The position numbers were made by a program, and so were the translations under genes. From a virus, in IMG/VR virus record IMGVR_UViG_3300047472_000456, positions 1 to 58,141 of that record: DNA of 58,141 bases, one strand, 5' to 3'. Below, one piece after another: positions 39,992 to 48,271 of this stretch. Positions within the stretch are counted from its first letter, which is position 1; each line of letters starts with the position of its first letter. The notes under the pieces were generated by a model that worked only from the letters and a program-made list of their open reading frames with translations, was not told the DNA's origin and ran no database searches.

Positions 39992-40639
39992 CTATTGCAT
40001 GAGGGCAGACAGCCAGGTCTGCGGCTTCTTGCGCATCCGGTTGCGTTGCTTGTGGTGGTCGTATCGCCGCTCGTCGGCGCGCAGCTTCGCCCAGTACCGC
40101 GCGCACTTCTCGTGCGGCGTCTGCGGATTGGGTCGCGCCGCATCGATGCCCGGGCCGGCGGCATACATTGGAGAGCGATAGGCGCCAGTGCCATCCTGCT
40201 TCCACTTCGCTACGTGCACCGCGCCGCTGGCGTGCATCTCGATGACGTAGATGCGCGCCCGCTCGAGCAGCATGGCATTGACCAGTTCGGCCGCAGTCAT
40301 TTGGCGCTCTCCCAGTAGCTGCAGGATGCGCGCCTTACGGTCGTCGGCGCTGATTCGGCCCTTCAGCGACCTCGACTTCTTGAACTTCGTGTCGGCGTTG
40401 CTGCCCAGCCCATACTTTGGCGCCGGACGCTGGCTGTCGGGGTTTGGCGCATAACCGGCGATGCGCACCTGGCGAGGCGCCAAGCGCATTGCGGCGAGGT
40501 GCAGCGTCACACCACTAAGAGACAGGTGCAGCCGTGCAGCGAGCTGTCGCGCCGTCAGTGGTCCATCGGCGAGCGCTTCGGCAATGCGTCCACGTTGGAA
40601 TGCTGCTCGGGGGTCGGAACTGTTCGAGGCGCGCGGCAT
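39992..40639 (-). CDS. HTH DNA-binding protein
   Basis: This 215-residue protein has two winged-helix-like segments: GPLTARQLAARLHLSLSGVT at about residues 26-45, and ILQLLGERQMTAAELVNAML at about 105-125. The C-terminus is strongly basic (ERRYDHHKQRNRMRKKPQTW). It probably binds DNA in early-gene regulation or replication. The exact role is unknown. Confidence 0.6.
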   Translation of the reverse strand: MPRASNSSDPRAAFQRGRIAEALADGPLTARQLAARLHLSLSGVTLHLAAMRLAPRQVRIAGYAPNPDSQRPAPKYGLGSNADTKFKKSRSLKGRISADDRKARILQLLGERQMTAAELVNAMLLERARIYVIEMHASGAVHVAKWKQDGTGAYRSPMYAAGPGIDAARPNPQTPHEKCARYWAKLRADERRYDHHKQRNRMRKKPQTWLSALMQ

Positions 40640-41172
40640 TACGCGGCCTCCTTTTCTTTTTCGTGATCGTCACGTCCAATCTCAAGCATCTCGATGCACT
40701 CCGCCAGCAGCTCCCGCTGCGTGCCGTATCGCGCTTCAAACCGCGCCTTGTCCGGATGAACCGCGATCAGCGTCGTATTGGCGCCAGTGCCGGCCTGGTG
40801 GTGGCCGGCGCATAGTGGCAGTACAAGCAGGTGCGCGCCTGGCTTGGTGCGCCCATCGATGTGGTGAAGGCTGATTGCCTCGTTCGTCCAGCCGTCCTTA
40901 AGGCAGGCGATGCATGGCAGCGACCCCATGCGACCCATGAAGCGCGCCTCTTCCGCTGTTGGCGGGCGGCCCTTCATGCCACGCGATTTCATCGGCTTGG
41001 GAAGCTTCGCCGACTTAGCTTCGCGCGCACGCGTCGTTGCTGCCCTGGCCTGGACAGCGGCTACGCGCAGCAGACCCGCACCGGCCGCCGGGGTCTTGAA
41101 CCCAGATCCGCGGAACATAGGCTCCTTGCGCTGCAGGGGCTTGCCCTGCCTTAGGGATGAGCGGCGCATCAT
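40639..41172 (-). CDS. Ref-family recombination enhancement nuclease
   Basis: This 177-residue protein resembles phage P1 Ref, a RecA-dependent HNH nuclease. The core reads RFMGRMGSLPCIACLKDGWT, ISLHHIDGRTKPGAHLLVLP, LCAGHHQAGTGANTTLIAVH and ARFEARYGTQRELL. The N-terminus is basic and disordered, as in Ref. Together with RdgC on the other arm it points to phage-encoded control of RecA-dependent recombination. Confidence 0.8.
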   Translation of the reverse strand: MMRRSSLRQGKPLQRKEPMFRGSGFKTPAAGAGLLRVAAVQARAATTRAREAKSAKLPKPMKSRGMKGRPPTAEEARFMGRMGSLPCIACLKDGWTNEAISLHHIDGRTKPGAHLLVLPLCAGHHQAGTGANTTLIAVHPDKARFEARYGTQRELLAECIEMLEIGRDDHEKEKEAA

Positions 41173-41207
41173 GCTACGATTCCACTTTCACAATTAAAGA
41201 GATCGCC

Positions 41208-41855
41208 ATGGCAACATTGGTGCATGACTGCCCTCACTGCAAAAGCGCACGGGTCGCTTTCGAAATTAAGTCGTATTTCGATATCCAAGGAAATACTAGT
41301 GAAGCCGCAGTATCCGCGGCGTGCAATGCCTGCTTTCAGCCGGTTTGTTTCGTCATTGACCAGACAACCGATGGCCGCCGGCATGGGCTCCACTTCACGC
41401 AAATCGACGGGGATGTACTTAAATCGAATTTCTTCTTCCTGACTGCGATGTATCCGCCGGCCAATATTGACGAGACGCCTCGCGGTGTTCCCGAAGGCGC
41501 GGCTAAGGCGTTCCGGCAAGCCGCCGGATGCCGCGCTGGTGGCCACTTCGATGCCGCCGCTGGGATGTATAGGAAGGCGATGGAGTTGGCACTTAAGGCG
41601 TTTTCCCCGGACATAGCCGCCTGGAAGATCGAGAAGCGCATCGACAAAATGGCTGCTGAACACCGGATCACGCCAGAGCTGCAGGCTTGGGCTCACGAAC
41701 TCCGCCTTGATGGGAATGAGGCTGTTCATGGCGAAGATGAGGCGACCAAAGAAATAACTGACCAGATGCACGAGTTTTGCAAATTCCTGCTCATTTACCT
41801 CTACACCCTTCCGGCCCAAGTGGCCGAGGCGCAAGCTAGGCGAGGAGCCCCTTAG
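41208..41855 (+). CDS. DUF4145-domain protein (moron)
   Basis: This 215-residue protein begins with a zinc-ribbon-like module (VHDCPHCKSARVAFEIKSYF, then CNACFQPVCFVI). The DUF4145 helical domain follows (AGMYRKAMELALKAFSPDIA, AAEHRITPELQAWAHELRLD, GNEAVHGEDEATKEITDQMH). DUF4145 is common in bacterial accessory loci, sometimes next to restriction genes. It is alone on the plus strand inside a leftward operon, so it is probably lysogenic cargo. Confidence 0.8.
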   Translation: MATLVHDCPHCKSARVAFEIKSYFDIQGNTSEAAVSAACNACFQPVCFVIDQTTDGRRHGLHFTQIDGDVLKSNFFFLTAMYPPANIDETPRGVPEGAAKAFRQAAGCRAGGHFDAAAGMYRKAMELALKAFSPDIAAWKIEKRIDKMAAEHRITPELQAWAHELRLDGNEAVHGEDEATKEITDQMHEFCKFLLIYLYTLPAQVAEAQARRGAP

Positions 41856-41860
41856 GCCAA

Positions 41861-42277
41861 TCACGACTCACCTCCGCTCAGACTCTTGAGTGACGCCTTA
41901 TCACGAACCGACCACGCCGGGATGTCGTCGCGCTGACCGCGGCGGCTCGGGATGTTCTTCTTGCTCAGGCCCGGACTGGCGAACACGCTCGGACGGTACT
42001 GCGCCGGCGTGATCTGGCCGATGTACTTCTCCTTCGGCGCCTGGCTGGCGAAGTGCGCCCGGGTTGATTCGGTGACGTCGATCAGCCCGCTTGCACGCTC
42101 AACCAGCCAGTCCCCCTCAATGGCCTGGCGCAGCTTCTCGACATGCGTGCCTTTTACGCCGAAGTCGATGGCGACCGACAGGGCTTCGCGGGATTGCGGA
42201 CCGTTCGCGACGATCAGCTCGGCCGCTTTATAGACCGCCGCACGGGTGGTCGGGATTACGCTCGTGAATTTGCTCAT
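41861..42277 (-). CDS. Hypothetical regulator-like protein
   Basis: This 138-residue protein (MSKFTSVIPTTRAAVYKAAE start) has an HTH-like centre (SREALSVAIDFGVKGTHVEK, LRQAIEGDWLVERASGLIDV) and a Pro/Arg-rich tail. The 4-bp overlap with the methyltransferase suggests coupling. No family is recognised. Confidence 0.55.
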   Translation of the reverse strand: MSKFTSVIPTTRAAVYKAAELIVANGPQSREALSVAIDFGVKGTHVEKLRQAIEGDWLVERASGLIDVTESTRAHFASQAPKEKYIGQITPAQYRPSVFASPGLSKKNIPSRRGQRDDIPAWSVRDKASLKSLSGGES

Positions 42278-43836
42278 GCTGCCACTCCTGCGATAAGACG
42301 TTCGTGCGTGAGATTCGCTTCGATCAGTGCTCTGGCGAGCGGCGGGCAAACCGAGTTTCCGATCATGCGGACTTGGGCGGATTTCGAGAGGCGCTTTCCG
42401 TTGTGGGTTGCCTCAAGGATGTAGGACTCAGGGAAACCCTGTGCTCTCGCCAGCTCTCTCGGCGTAAGCATCCGCATACCGATATCGACGATGGCGTACG
42501 GCTCCCCGCGCACCATCACAAGGCCAATACGGTCCTTCGTCGGAATTGTGTGCATCGGCTCGCGCAGCGACTGGTCTTGCCCACCCTCGCTGTAGTACTT
42601 GATCAGGAAGGCGCGAACCTCGCCAAAGTGGAAGCCGCTCGCGGCGATCGTGTGCAGCGGCTCGTCAAGCGGCTGGCCATCACAGTTGTTGCGCAACTTG
42701 ACCAGGTGCGACGCAACAAGGGCATGATGATCGACCGAAGTGACCGTACTGAATGGAGTGTTGACCGATGCGCCTGGCGTTTCGTGTCCGCCGTAGTGCT
42801 TCGCCAGAAAGGCGCAGACCAAGGCGAAGTGCCCACCCTTGATTTCGGCACACTGAGTGCGCAGCGGCTCATTGACATCAAAGACGCGCTGCGTCGATCC
42901 GTTGGCGTGCTCGGTAATGAACGGCGCGCCCATCGCGTCGCGCTTCACGATGTACGGGTCGTCGCACTGGAAGACGTATTTGCGCAGACCCTTGGCGATA
43001 CGCGCCATGGTCTTCTCTGCCAGTGGCCGTGGGCGGCCGAAAATACTTGGGCAAGGGATCGACCAGTCGATGCATTCGGCGGCAGTAAGCCAGGGGAGCA
43101 AGCCACTCTTTGCGAAGCCAGGCGCCCGAGGGTCACCATGGGTCGGCTCCGGCCAGCGAATCGGAAGTCCATCGCGCCGCGCAAATACGAACAAGCGCTT
43201 TCTGGTAGTCGGGGTTTTGTGCTTGAACGCGTGCAGAATGCGATACTCGACGTTATATCCAAGCCCGGCGTAGAGACGCTCCATCGGGAAGTCAGCGCCC
43301 AGCGCGTCGAATATTTCACGCTCGTCAGGATGGCCTTTCGGCAGGCCTGTCGACAGCGCGGCGATGAACGCGCGAAAGGTTCGCCCCTTCTCGGAAGGAA
43401 TCGGCTTGCCCTGGTCATCGAGTGGGCCCCAATCCTTGAACTCCTCGACGTTCTCCAAAGCGATGCACCGCGGCTTTTGGAAGGCTCCCCACTTGAGCGT
43501 CACCCATGCGAGGCCACGGATCTTCTTCTCGCGAGGCTTCCCGCCTTTTGCCTTGCTGTGATGCTTGCAATCCGGGCTAAACCAAGCGAGGCCGATCGGA
43601 CGGTTGCGGGTCACGAAGCCCGGGTGAATGGCAAACACGTCCTCGCGGTAGTGCGCCGTCGCCGGATGATTGGCCTCGTGCATTGCCAGGGCCTCCCCGT
43701 CGTGATTGATCGCGACATCAACGGCGCGGCCGAAAGCCTGCTCAATCCCCTCCGATGCGCCACCTCCGCCGGCGAAATTATCGATGATGAGTTCGTGGCC
43801 CAGGTCGAGACCCAACGTCATGAGGTCTCGCTTCAT
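42274..43836 (-). CDS. Orphan DNA cytosine-C5 methyltransferase
   Basis: This 520-residue C5-methyltransferase carries motif I (IIDNFAGGGGASEGIEQAF, residues 17-35), motif IV as SPDCKHHS with Cys90 as nucleophile, motif VI (ALENVEEF, residues 127-134) and a C-terminal motif X (MIGNSVCPPLARALIEA). No restriction nuclease is adjacent, so it is an orphan enzyme. It likely protects phage DNA or alters regulation. The motif IV variant PDC in place of PCQ recurs in phage enzymes, to my knowledge. Confidence 0.92.
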   Translation of the reverse strand: MKRDLMTLGLDLGHELIIDNFAGGGGASEGIEQAFGRAVDVAINHDGEALAMHEANHPATAHYREDVFAIHPGFVTRNRPIGLAWFSPDCKHHSKAKGGKPREKKIRGLAWVTLKWGAFQKPRCIALENVEEFKDWGPLDDQGKPIPSEKGRTFRAFIAALSTGLPKGHPDEREIFDALGADFPMERLYAGLGYNVEYRILHAFKHKTPTTRKRLFVFARRDGLPIRWPEPTHGDPRAPGFAKSGLLPWLTAAECIDWSIPCPSIFGRPRPLAEKTMARIAKGLRKYVFQCDDPYIVKRDAMGAPFITEHANGSTQRVFDVNEPLRTQCAEIKGGHFALVCAFLAKHYGGHETPGASVNTPFSTVTSVDHHALVASHLVKLRNNCDGQPLDEPLHTIAASGFHFGEVRAFLIKYYSEGGQDQSLREPMHTIPTKDRIGLVMVRGEPYAIVDIGMRMLTPRELARAQGFPESYILEATHNGKRLSKSAQVRMIGNSVCPPLARALIEANLTHERLIAGVAA

Positions 43837-44291
43837 ACACGCGCCTCCGTGCTATTGCCGCCGGCGCCGAACAGCGCCGCCACCAGCGGATCGCGCACGA
43901 CCTGGTCGCGGCGCATACGGATCGGGTAATGCTCGTCGTCGTCCAAGATGTGGAAGTGGCGCGCCGGATCGCGCTTGGCGATGTCGAAGTCGGATGCGCG
44001 GCCCGGGCGCGGGCGTCCGGCGGCTTCACGCGTCAGTTGGGTGACATATTCGGCGGCCTCTTCCGCGCCGAGCGTCAGGCGGCACAGCTGTACGCCGCCG
44101 ACGGATCCGAAAGTGACTTTCTCGCCCAGATCGATCAGGTACTTGCGCACCCCGGATGGTCCCATCTGGAGAACGTCGCCGATTTCAGAGCGCGTCATCG
44201 CGCCGCGGGCGCGGAAGGCCAGGACCAAGGCACAGATCTTCTCGATGCGGCCAGCGGTGTGGCATGGGGTTACATGGCGGGCGCGGGTCAT
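43833..44291 (-). CDS. HTH-containing hypothetical protein
   Basis: This 152-residue protein has a winged-helix-like N-terminus (RARGAMTRSEIGDVLQMGPS, GVRKYLIDLGEKVTF). The C-terminal segment is less ordered (ARHFHILDDDEHYPIRMRRD). It is coupled by 4-bp overlaps to the methyltransferase and to the following small gene. It is possibly a transcription regulator of the early leftward operon. Confidence 0.6.
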   Translation of the reverse strand: MTRARHVTPCHTAGRIEKICALVLAFRARGAMTRSEIGDVLQMGPSGVRKYLIDLGEKVTFGSVGGVQLCRLTLGAEEAAEYVTQLTREAAGRPRPGRASDFDIAKRDPARHFHILDDDEHYPIRMRRDQVVRDPLVAALFGAGGNSTEARV

Positions 44292-44599
44292 TGGGCCGCC
44301 TTGCGCTTTTCAAGATGCAGCGTCGACCGCACCCCCATCCCGTTGATGACCGCCTCCGCTCGTTGTTGGGATGTCTTGGCGGCCCAAGTCTGGCGGGCAT
44401 CGGCGATCGCAAACGCCGGAGTATCGCCGCGCCCAATGGCCAAGCCAGTTGCCACATGTGAGGCGGTGAAAAGACCACGCAGGGCGGGGTCGGAGCCAAT
44501 CGCCTCATGCACGGCGAACTGCTCGTCACTACCAGTGATCTCGAATGGCTCCGCGTCGACCTCCTCGATGTAAAGGTCACCAGTCACGATAATCTTCAT
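44288..44599 (-). CDS. Hypothetical early protein
   Basis: This 103-residue acidic protein (MKIIVTGDLYIEEVDAEPFE, IADARQTWAAKTSQQRAEAV, INGMGVRSTLHLEKRK) shows an alpha/beta layout without known motifs. It is coupled by 4-bp overlaps to both neighbours. Confidence 0.6.
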   Translation of the reverse strand: MKIIVTGDLYIEEVDAEPFEITGSDEQFAVHEAIGSDPALRGLFTASHVATGLAIGRGDTPAFAIADARQTWAAKTSQQRAEAVINGMGVRSTLHLEKRKAAQ

Positions 44600-44856
44600 G
44601 CCACACCTCGAATCACGGCGTGTGCAGCTGCATTCAAATCGTCGTCAGTCAAGACGTGGCGACGGATTTCGGCGACATAGACCACGTCGCCCGCGCGCAT
44701 CGCGAAATTGGCGCGTTCGTTCGCGACGACCAGCTCAGCGACAGACTTGCCGTCATACTCGGGATGGTTGGTGAACCAATATTGCCGAGGTACCGCCGCA
44801 AGCGCAGAACGCTCTTCACCGGCGTGCACCGCCAGCGTGGAATTTGCTGTTATCAT
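44596..44856 (-). CDS. Hypothetical early protein
   Basis: This 86-residue protein starts at ATG 44856 (MITANSTLAVHAGEERSALA). The upstream extension of the frame lacks sense. It contains DVVYVAEIRRHVLTDDDLNA. No family is recognised. GAGAGGATCG precedes the start. A GC-rich hairpin (44887-44906) lies just upstream. Confidence 0.55.
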   Translation of the reverse strand: MITANSTLAVHAGEERSALAAVPRQYWFTNHPEYDGKSVAELVVANERANFAMRAGDVVYVAEIRRHVLTDDDLNAAAHAVIRGVA

Positions 44857-44908
44857 TCGATCCTCTCTTGAGATTTGCTTCACGGAGCCCGGCTGCAACC
44901 GGGCTTTC

Positions 44909-45034
44909 TTATTTCTGATTCTTCGCCTCGGCCTCGGCCTGGATGCGATCCCACTTCTCGCGGCACATCACGTGCGGCGGCTCCTGCTCGTCATGCTTTG
45001 CCGCCGGTGGCGCGCTTTCCTTCGCTTGATCCAT
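44909..45034 (-). CDS. Very small early protein (41 residues)
   Basis: MDQAKESAPPAAKHDEQEPP is followed by a helical charged end (REKWDRIQAEAEAKNQK). AAGGAGAG six bases upstream gives a strong ribosome-binding site. The function is unknown. Confidence 0.55.
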   Translation of the reverse strand: MDQAKESAPPAAKHDEQEPPHVMCREKWDRIQAEAEAKNQK

Positions 45035-45109
45035 CTACTCTCCTTCTCTGATCTGGCGCAGTCTTCGTGACCCTCGCCGGGTTATCCTGTTATCGGTGGG
45101 AAGCTGGTG

Positions 45110-45349
45110 TCATTTCGCCAGCTCGCGTATCTCGGTTACCGACATGCCGAGGTACTCGTGGATGCGCAAAATGAGGGTCGGGCCCAGCTCCCCGCCACCA
45201 CGCAACTTGCTGATCACACTCGGAACCACGTCCAACTCCCGGGCCAGTGCCGCATCGCTCTTGATCTTGTTTCGCTCGCGCAGCGTGTCCAGCAGCTTCG
45301 GTACGTTGTTCAAGTCAATCCCCTGTGCTCGTTTTATTGGTGGCGGCAT
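45110..45349 (-). CDS. XRE-type HTH regulator
   Basis: This 79-residue protein has a Cro/CI-type helix-turn-helix (DAALARELDVVPSVISKLRG, residues about 32-51) and a C-terminal helix (LILRIHEYLGMSVTEIRELA). It probably regulates the early leftward genes. It is separate from the YdaS-like switch protein, giving this phage at least three candidate switch regulators with CI. Confidence 0.8.
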   Translation of the reverse strand: MPPPIKRAQGIDLNNVPKLLDTLRERNKIKSDAALARELDVVPSVISKLRGGGELGPTLILRIHEYLGMSVTEIRELAK

Positions 45350-45370
45350 CCCCCGCCGCCTGGGCGCTGC

Positions 45371-45970
45371 TTACTTCGAAAGACGGATCGAGGTGACAAT
45401 CGAATCGACGTCGCTGCTAGCCAGGGCAGCTTCAAGCGCGCGCTCAGCCGAACTGGCGGCCTCCCGCTCCTCGCGCACTTCCTTGAGCGCATTGCGCAGC
45501 GCGGGCGGCGACGGGTTCGCGCCAATCGACACCAGAGCCATTTGCGCTTCAGAGCTCTCTTTGATCAGGTTGCGCAAGTGCGTCGAGGTATCGAACTCGC
45601 CAGGTGCCGCCGTGTCGGCGCAGCGCACCTCGACGCCCAGCGCGCCAAACATCTCGTTCAGGCAGTGCAGGCGCTGATCCATCGGCAGTGCGGCCAGGAC
45701 GGAAGGCAACAGGTTTGCGGGAAGCAGAGTGGAATCCTTCGTCTCGTCGTCGAGCCAGCGGAAGATGCGCTCACCGTGGACCTTCGCTTGGCTGAAGGCG
45801 TCGCGACCCGGGAGATCGAAGCTCACACCTGTGACCTTCTCCGCGCCCAGCTCGGCATGCGCCTCGACGATCCTCTGCGCAGCCGTCTCGCGACTCCAGT
45901 TCTGCGCCTTACGCCAGCCGTTGATGGCACTGCGGATCACGCCGATCAAGGTTTGAGGTTCGTTCCTCAT
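45371..45970 (-). CDS. YdaT-like/CII-position regulator
   Basis: This 199-residue protein (MRNEPQTLIGVIRSAINGWR then AQNWSRETAAQRIVEAHAEL) resembles the YdaT domain of Rac-type prophages in its N-terminal half and has a helical C-terminal half. It follows the YdaS/Cro-like gene, where CII-type regulators normally lie. AAGGAAAAA precedes ATG 45970. The toxin activity reported for E. coli YdaT is not assumed here. Confidence 0.55.
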   Translation of the reverse strand: MRNEPQTLIGVIRSAINGWRKAQNWSRETAAQRIVEAHAELGAEKVTGVSFDLPGRDAFSQAKVHGERIFRWLDDETKDSTLLPANLLPSVLAALPMDQRLHCLNEMFGALGVEVRCADTAAPGEFDTSTHLRNLIKESSEAQMALVSIGANPSPPALRNALKEVREEREAASSAERALEAALASSDVDSIVTSIRLSK

Positions 45971-46043
45971 GACTTTTTCCTTTTGGAAAGCTAATCTGAC
46001 AACACTGAACAACAACAAGAACCAGGCCTAAAAAATGCCAAGC

Positions 46044-46319
46044 TCAACCACCCTCTTCACCGCCCACGCCGCCGTAATCCGTTGCGCGTCGCATGGGGCT
46101 CTGCTCGCCGGAAGGGTGAGATTCAGCCCAAATGTCAGGACGCAGCCCTGATAGGGTGAGCTTCGGCTCGGCTGCCACAAGGCGCTTACACAAGCCCGGC
46201 GAAGCGCGACGATGGCCGCCGCCGATCAGGTAGAAATAGCCGACCGAAGACTTCACGGCGATTGCCAGCGCCTCCCTCTCTTCTGGGGTGGCCTGCTGCA
46301 GGTAAGTTTTCATGTCCAT
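46044..46319 (-). CDS. YdaS/Cro-like repressor
   Basis: This 91-residue protein fits the YdaS family (MDMKTYLQQATPEEREALAI, VGYFYLIGGGHRRASPGLCK). It functions as a Cro-like DNA-binding protein divergent from the LexA-like CI gene. An alternative start is 6 bp downstream. It is placed directly beside a -10-like TAAAGT box. The operator-binding role is inferred from position. Confidence 0.8.
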   Translation of the reverse strand: MDMKTYLQQATPEEREALAIAVKSSVGYFYLIGGGHRRASPGLCKRLVAAEPKLTLSGLRPDIWAESHPSGEQSPMRRATDYGGVGGEEGG

Positions 46320-46327
46320 GCGACCTA

Positions 46328-46346
46328 CTTTACCAAAAAGATAAAG
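46328..46346. promoter_or_regulatory. Switch operator O1 (Cro side)
   Basis: CTTTACC-AAAAA-GATAAAG is an imperfect 7+5+7 inverted repeat. It overlaps the TAAAGT -10 element of a leftward promoter whose -35 is TTGTGA at 46350-46355, with a 17-bp spacer. Confidence 0.65.
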
Positions 46347-46361
46347 TGCTCACAAGCAGAA

Positions 46362-46380
46362 TTTTATCTTTTTGGTTGTT
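46362..46380. promoter_or_regulatory. Switch operator O2
   Basis: TTTTATC-TTTTT-GGTTGTT is a weaker 7+5+7 site of the same form, between O1 and O3. Its right arm deviates from the consensus. Confidence 0.4.
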
Positions 46381-46396
46381 TATCGTATTGATAAAA
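46378..46396. promoter_or_regulatory. Switch operator O3 (CI side)
   Basis: GTTTATC-GTATT-GATAAAA is a near-perfect 7+5+7 inverted repeat 17 bp before the CI start. It shares the half-site (G/T)TTTATC with the operators near 50.9 kb. Confidence 0.65.
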
Positions 46397-46413
46397 CCAG
46401 CGATGATGACCTG

Positions 46414-47214
46414 ATGAGTAGAGAAGAAATTCGGCGCGAGAATGCGCGCAGGCTGGCTAATGGCTTGGGAGGGAAGTCGGCCTTCGCACGCCTCCTGCAG
46501 ATGGAAGCATCACAGGTAAGTCAGATCATCGGACCGAACCCCAAGAAGAACATCGGGAATTCCATCGCCCGGCGGATAGAGCAGGCCCACCACCTACCGG
46601 AGGGCTGGCTAGATGAAGAGCACCCCGAGTTCGCAGCGGCAAAGGAGAACAACCAAACGCCTCCAGCGCCTGCCGACGACCCAAATAGCGCTCCCCCATC
46701 CGCCGAACCAACGGCCGCCGAGAGAACGATGGAAGAGGTGCTCCGCTTGCTGCCGGGCGCTATGCCCGTTCGGGCTGTCGGGGAAGATGACCCGTCTCTT
46801 ACCCATATCCCGAAAGTGAAGTTGCGGCTATCAGCGGGGATTAGCGGATTTGACGTTGAGCCGGAGCGCTTCGATGGCTCGACCACCACAGTTCCAACGG
46901 GGTGGATCGAGCGCAACAATTACAACCGCCAGGCGCTGATTGCGATTCACGTCAAGGGCGAAAGTATGGAGCCCACGCTGTACGAAGACGACCTGGTTGT
47001 CGTGAATACCGCAGATGTGCGCCCGGTCGATGGGGTTATCTATGCCATCAATTATGAGGGCGAGCCCGTGGTAAAGCGCCTGACTCGCGACGCCGGGCAG
47101 TGGTGGCTGACATCGGATCATGCGGACCAGCGGAAATTCTATCGTCGCATCTGTAAAGGAAGCGACTGCATCATCGTCGGACGGGTCGTCCGCAAGGAAA
47201 GTGAAAGGTTGTAA
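46414..47214 (+). CDS. cI: LexA-like CI repressor (S24 peptidase)
   Basis: This 266-residue protein has an N-terminal HTH (RRLANGLGGKSAFARLLQME then ASQVSQII), a Pro/Ala linker and a C-terminal S24 domain. The S24 domain carries the catalytic serine in VKGESMEPTLYEDD and the lysine in EPVVKRLTRD. The putative self-cleavage site lies in the LRLSAGISGF region. It should maintain lysogeny and be inactivated by RecA on DNA damage. The ATG at 46414 is chosen over a start 42 bp upstream because the HTH begins there. Confidence 0.92.
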   Translation: MSREEIRRENARRLANGLGGKSAFARLLQMEASQVSQIIGPNPKKNIGNSIARRIEQAHHLPEGWLDEEHPEFAAAKENNQTPPAPADDPNSAPPSAEPTAAERTMEEVLRLLPGAMPVRAVGEDDPSLTHIPKVKLRLSAGISGFDVEPERFDGSTTTVPTGWIERNNYNRQALIAIHVKGESMEPTLYEDDLVVVNTADVRPVDGVIYAINYEGEPVVKRLTRDAGQWWLTSDHADQRKFYRRICKGSDCIIVGRVVRKESERL

Positions 47215-47480
47215 TGCTGTATTCGGTTTTGCGGTTACGCGGGGAGCGTATGGTGGTAGCAGTAGTGGAACGATGGCAGCTTGGCGGGCGGCATGCGCCT
47301 GACTTGCTCGAGCATCTGCAAGACAAGTTTCACCTGCCGGCGATGCTGGTCGCTCCGGACGATACGTCCTGGCGCACGGCGCGCGCATACGCCCGGTTCG
47401 ATTCGGAGCGCCCGCTCTTCGAGCTAATTGCATCGGCCGATGACGTGGAGTGGAGCGAGTTGGCAGAGCCATCGGCTTAA
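47214..47480 (+). CDS. Small protein co-transcribed with CI
   Basis: This 88-residue protein begins in a TAATG overlap with the CI stop. It has an alpha/beta pattern (MVVAVVERWQLGGRHAPDLL, RTARAYARFDSERPLFELIA). No family is recognised. Coupling to CI suggests expression in the lysogen. Confidence 0.6.
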   Translation: MLYSVLRLRGERMVVAVVERWQLGGRHAPDLLEHLQDKFHLPAMLVAPDDTSWRTARAYARFDSERPLFELIASADDVEWSELAEPSA

Positions 47481-47529
47481 CTCGACGATTAGGCGCTACG
47501 GCACGCCTTGATGCCGCTTATGTAGAACA

Positions 47530-48156
47530 ATGAAAAAGCTACTCTGCCTTACCCTGCTAACCTGGCTAACGGGTTGCGGTCAATCGTCGCCATCTGCGCC
47601 CGAAGCGAGCGCTACCGTCCAACCCGCGGCAAAGTCTGCGCCAAAGGTTGTCACCGGCGAAGAGCGAAAGCCGATTGTCGCGGCGCTCACCAAAGGCATG
47701 GACCAGAACCGGGACAAGATGGAGGGCGTGACGTTCTACTCGCCCAAGGGGCTGCAGCGCACGACGTCCAGCTTCGAAGCCTATGTTGCGCTCCCGGACA
47801 AAGAACTTCCGACGCTTCGCATGCGCTCCACGTACCTGGGCGAGCGATGGATCTTCTATAGCCAGATCAAGGTCATGGCAGACGACAAGATCGTCTACGA
47901 GCGCGAATTTAAGAGCCAGAGCATCAAACGCGACAATTCCGGGCGCCAGGTATGGGAAGTTTCGGACATCCCTGTTGAGGCGCAGGAGCTGGCCGCACTC
48001 AAAGCGATCGCGGGCGCAAAAGCCGCCACAATTCGCTTCACCGGCCGCAACCGGAGAGACGATCATGAAATTAACGCCAGGGAACGCGCGAACTTGCAGC
48101 GATCCATCGTCACTTACGAAAAGATGACTGCGCAGCTACAGCGACCGCCGGCGTAA
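47530..48156 (+). CDS. Lipoprotein expressed from the lysogen
   Basis: This 208-residue protein has a lipoprotein signal (MKKLLCLTLLTWLTGCGQSS; lipobox LTGC), a disordered Ala/Pro segment and a beta-rich domain (LRMRSTYLGERWIFYSQIKV, ADDKIVYEREFKSQSIKRDN). No named family is recognised. The position after CI points to lysogenic conversion or superinfection exclusion, which is inference. Confidence 0.7.
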   Translation: MKKLLCLTLLTWLTGCGQSSPSAPEASATVQPAAKSAPKVVTGEERKPIVAALTKGMDQNRDKMEGVTFYSPKGLQRTTSSFEAYVALPDKELPTLRMRSTYLGERWIFYSQIKVMADDKIVYEREFKSQSIKRDNSGRQVWEVSDIPVEAQELAALKAIAGAKAATIRFTGRNRRDDHEINARERANLQRSIVTYEKMTAQLQRPPA

Positions 48157-48271
48157 AGAATGCCAATGCGCCGGGCTCTCCGTGAGAATTGGAGAGTCTT
48201 TTGCCATTTTAGAACGGTATCATTCTTGTGCGAAACGGCACGCATTAGATGCCGGCTGAAAGGGCTCTAAA

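Noticed and set aside
41169-41864. A 231-codon minus-strand frame
   Set aside because: It is antisense to the DUF4145 gene, which has a zinc ribbon and a recognised domain.
42304-43929. A 541-codon open frame on the plus strand
   Set aside because: It lies opposite the C5-methyltransferase, whose motifs are clear. The plus-strand frame has none.
44887-44906. Hairpin GCCCGG...CCGGGC with T-rich right flank
   Set aside because: The T-run is on the plus strand, where no gene ends. It may affect translation of the 44596 gene but is too weak to call.
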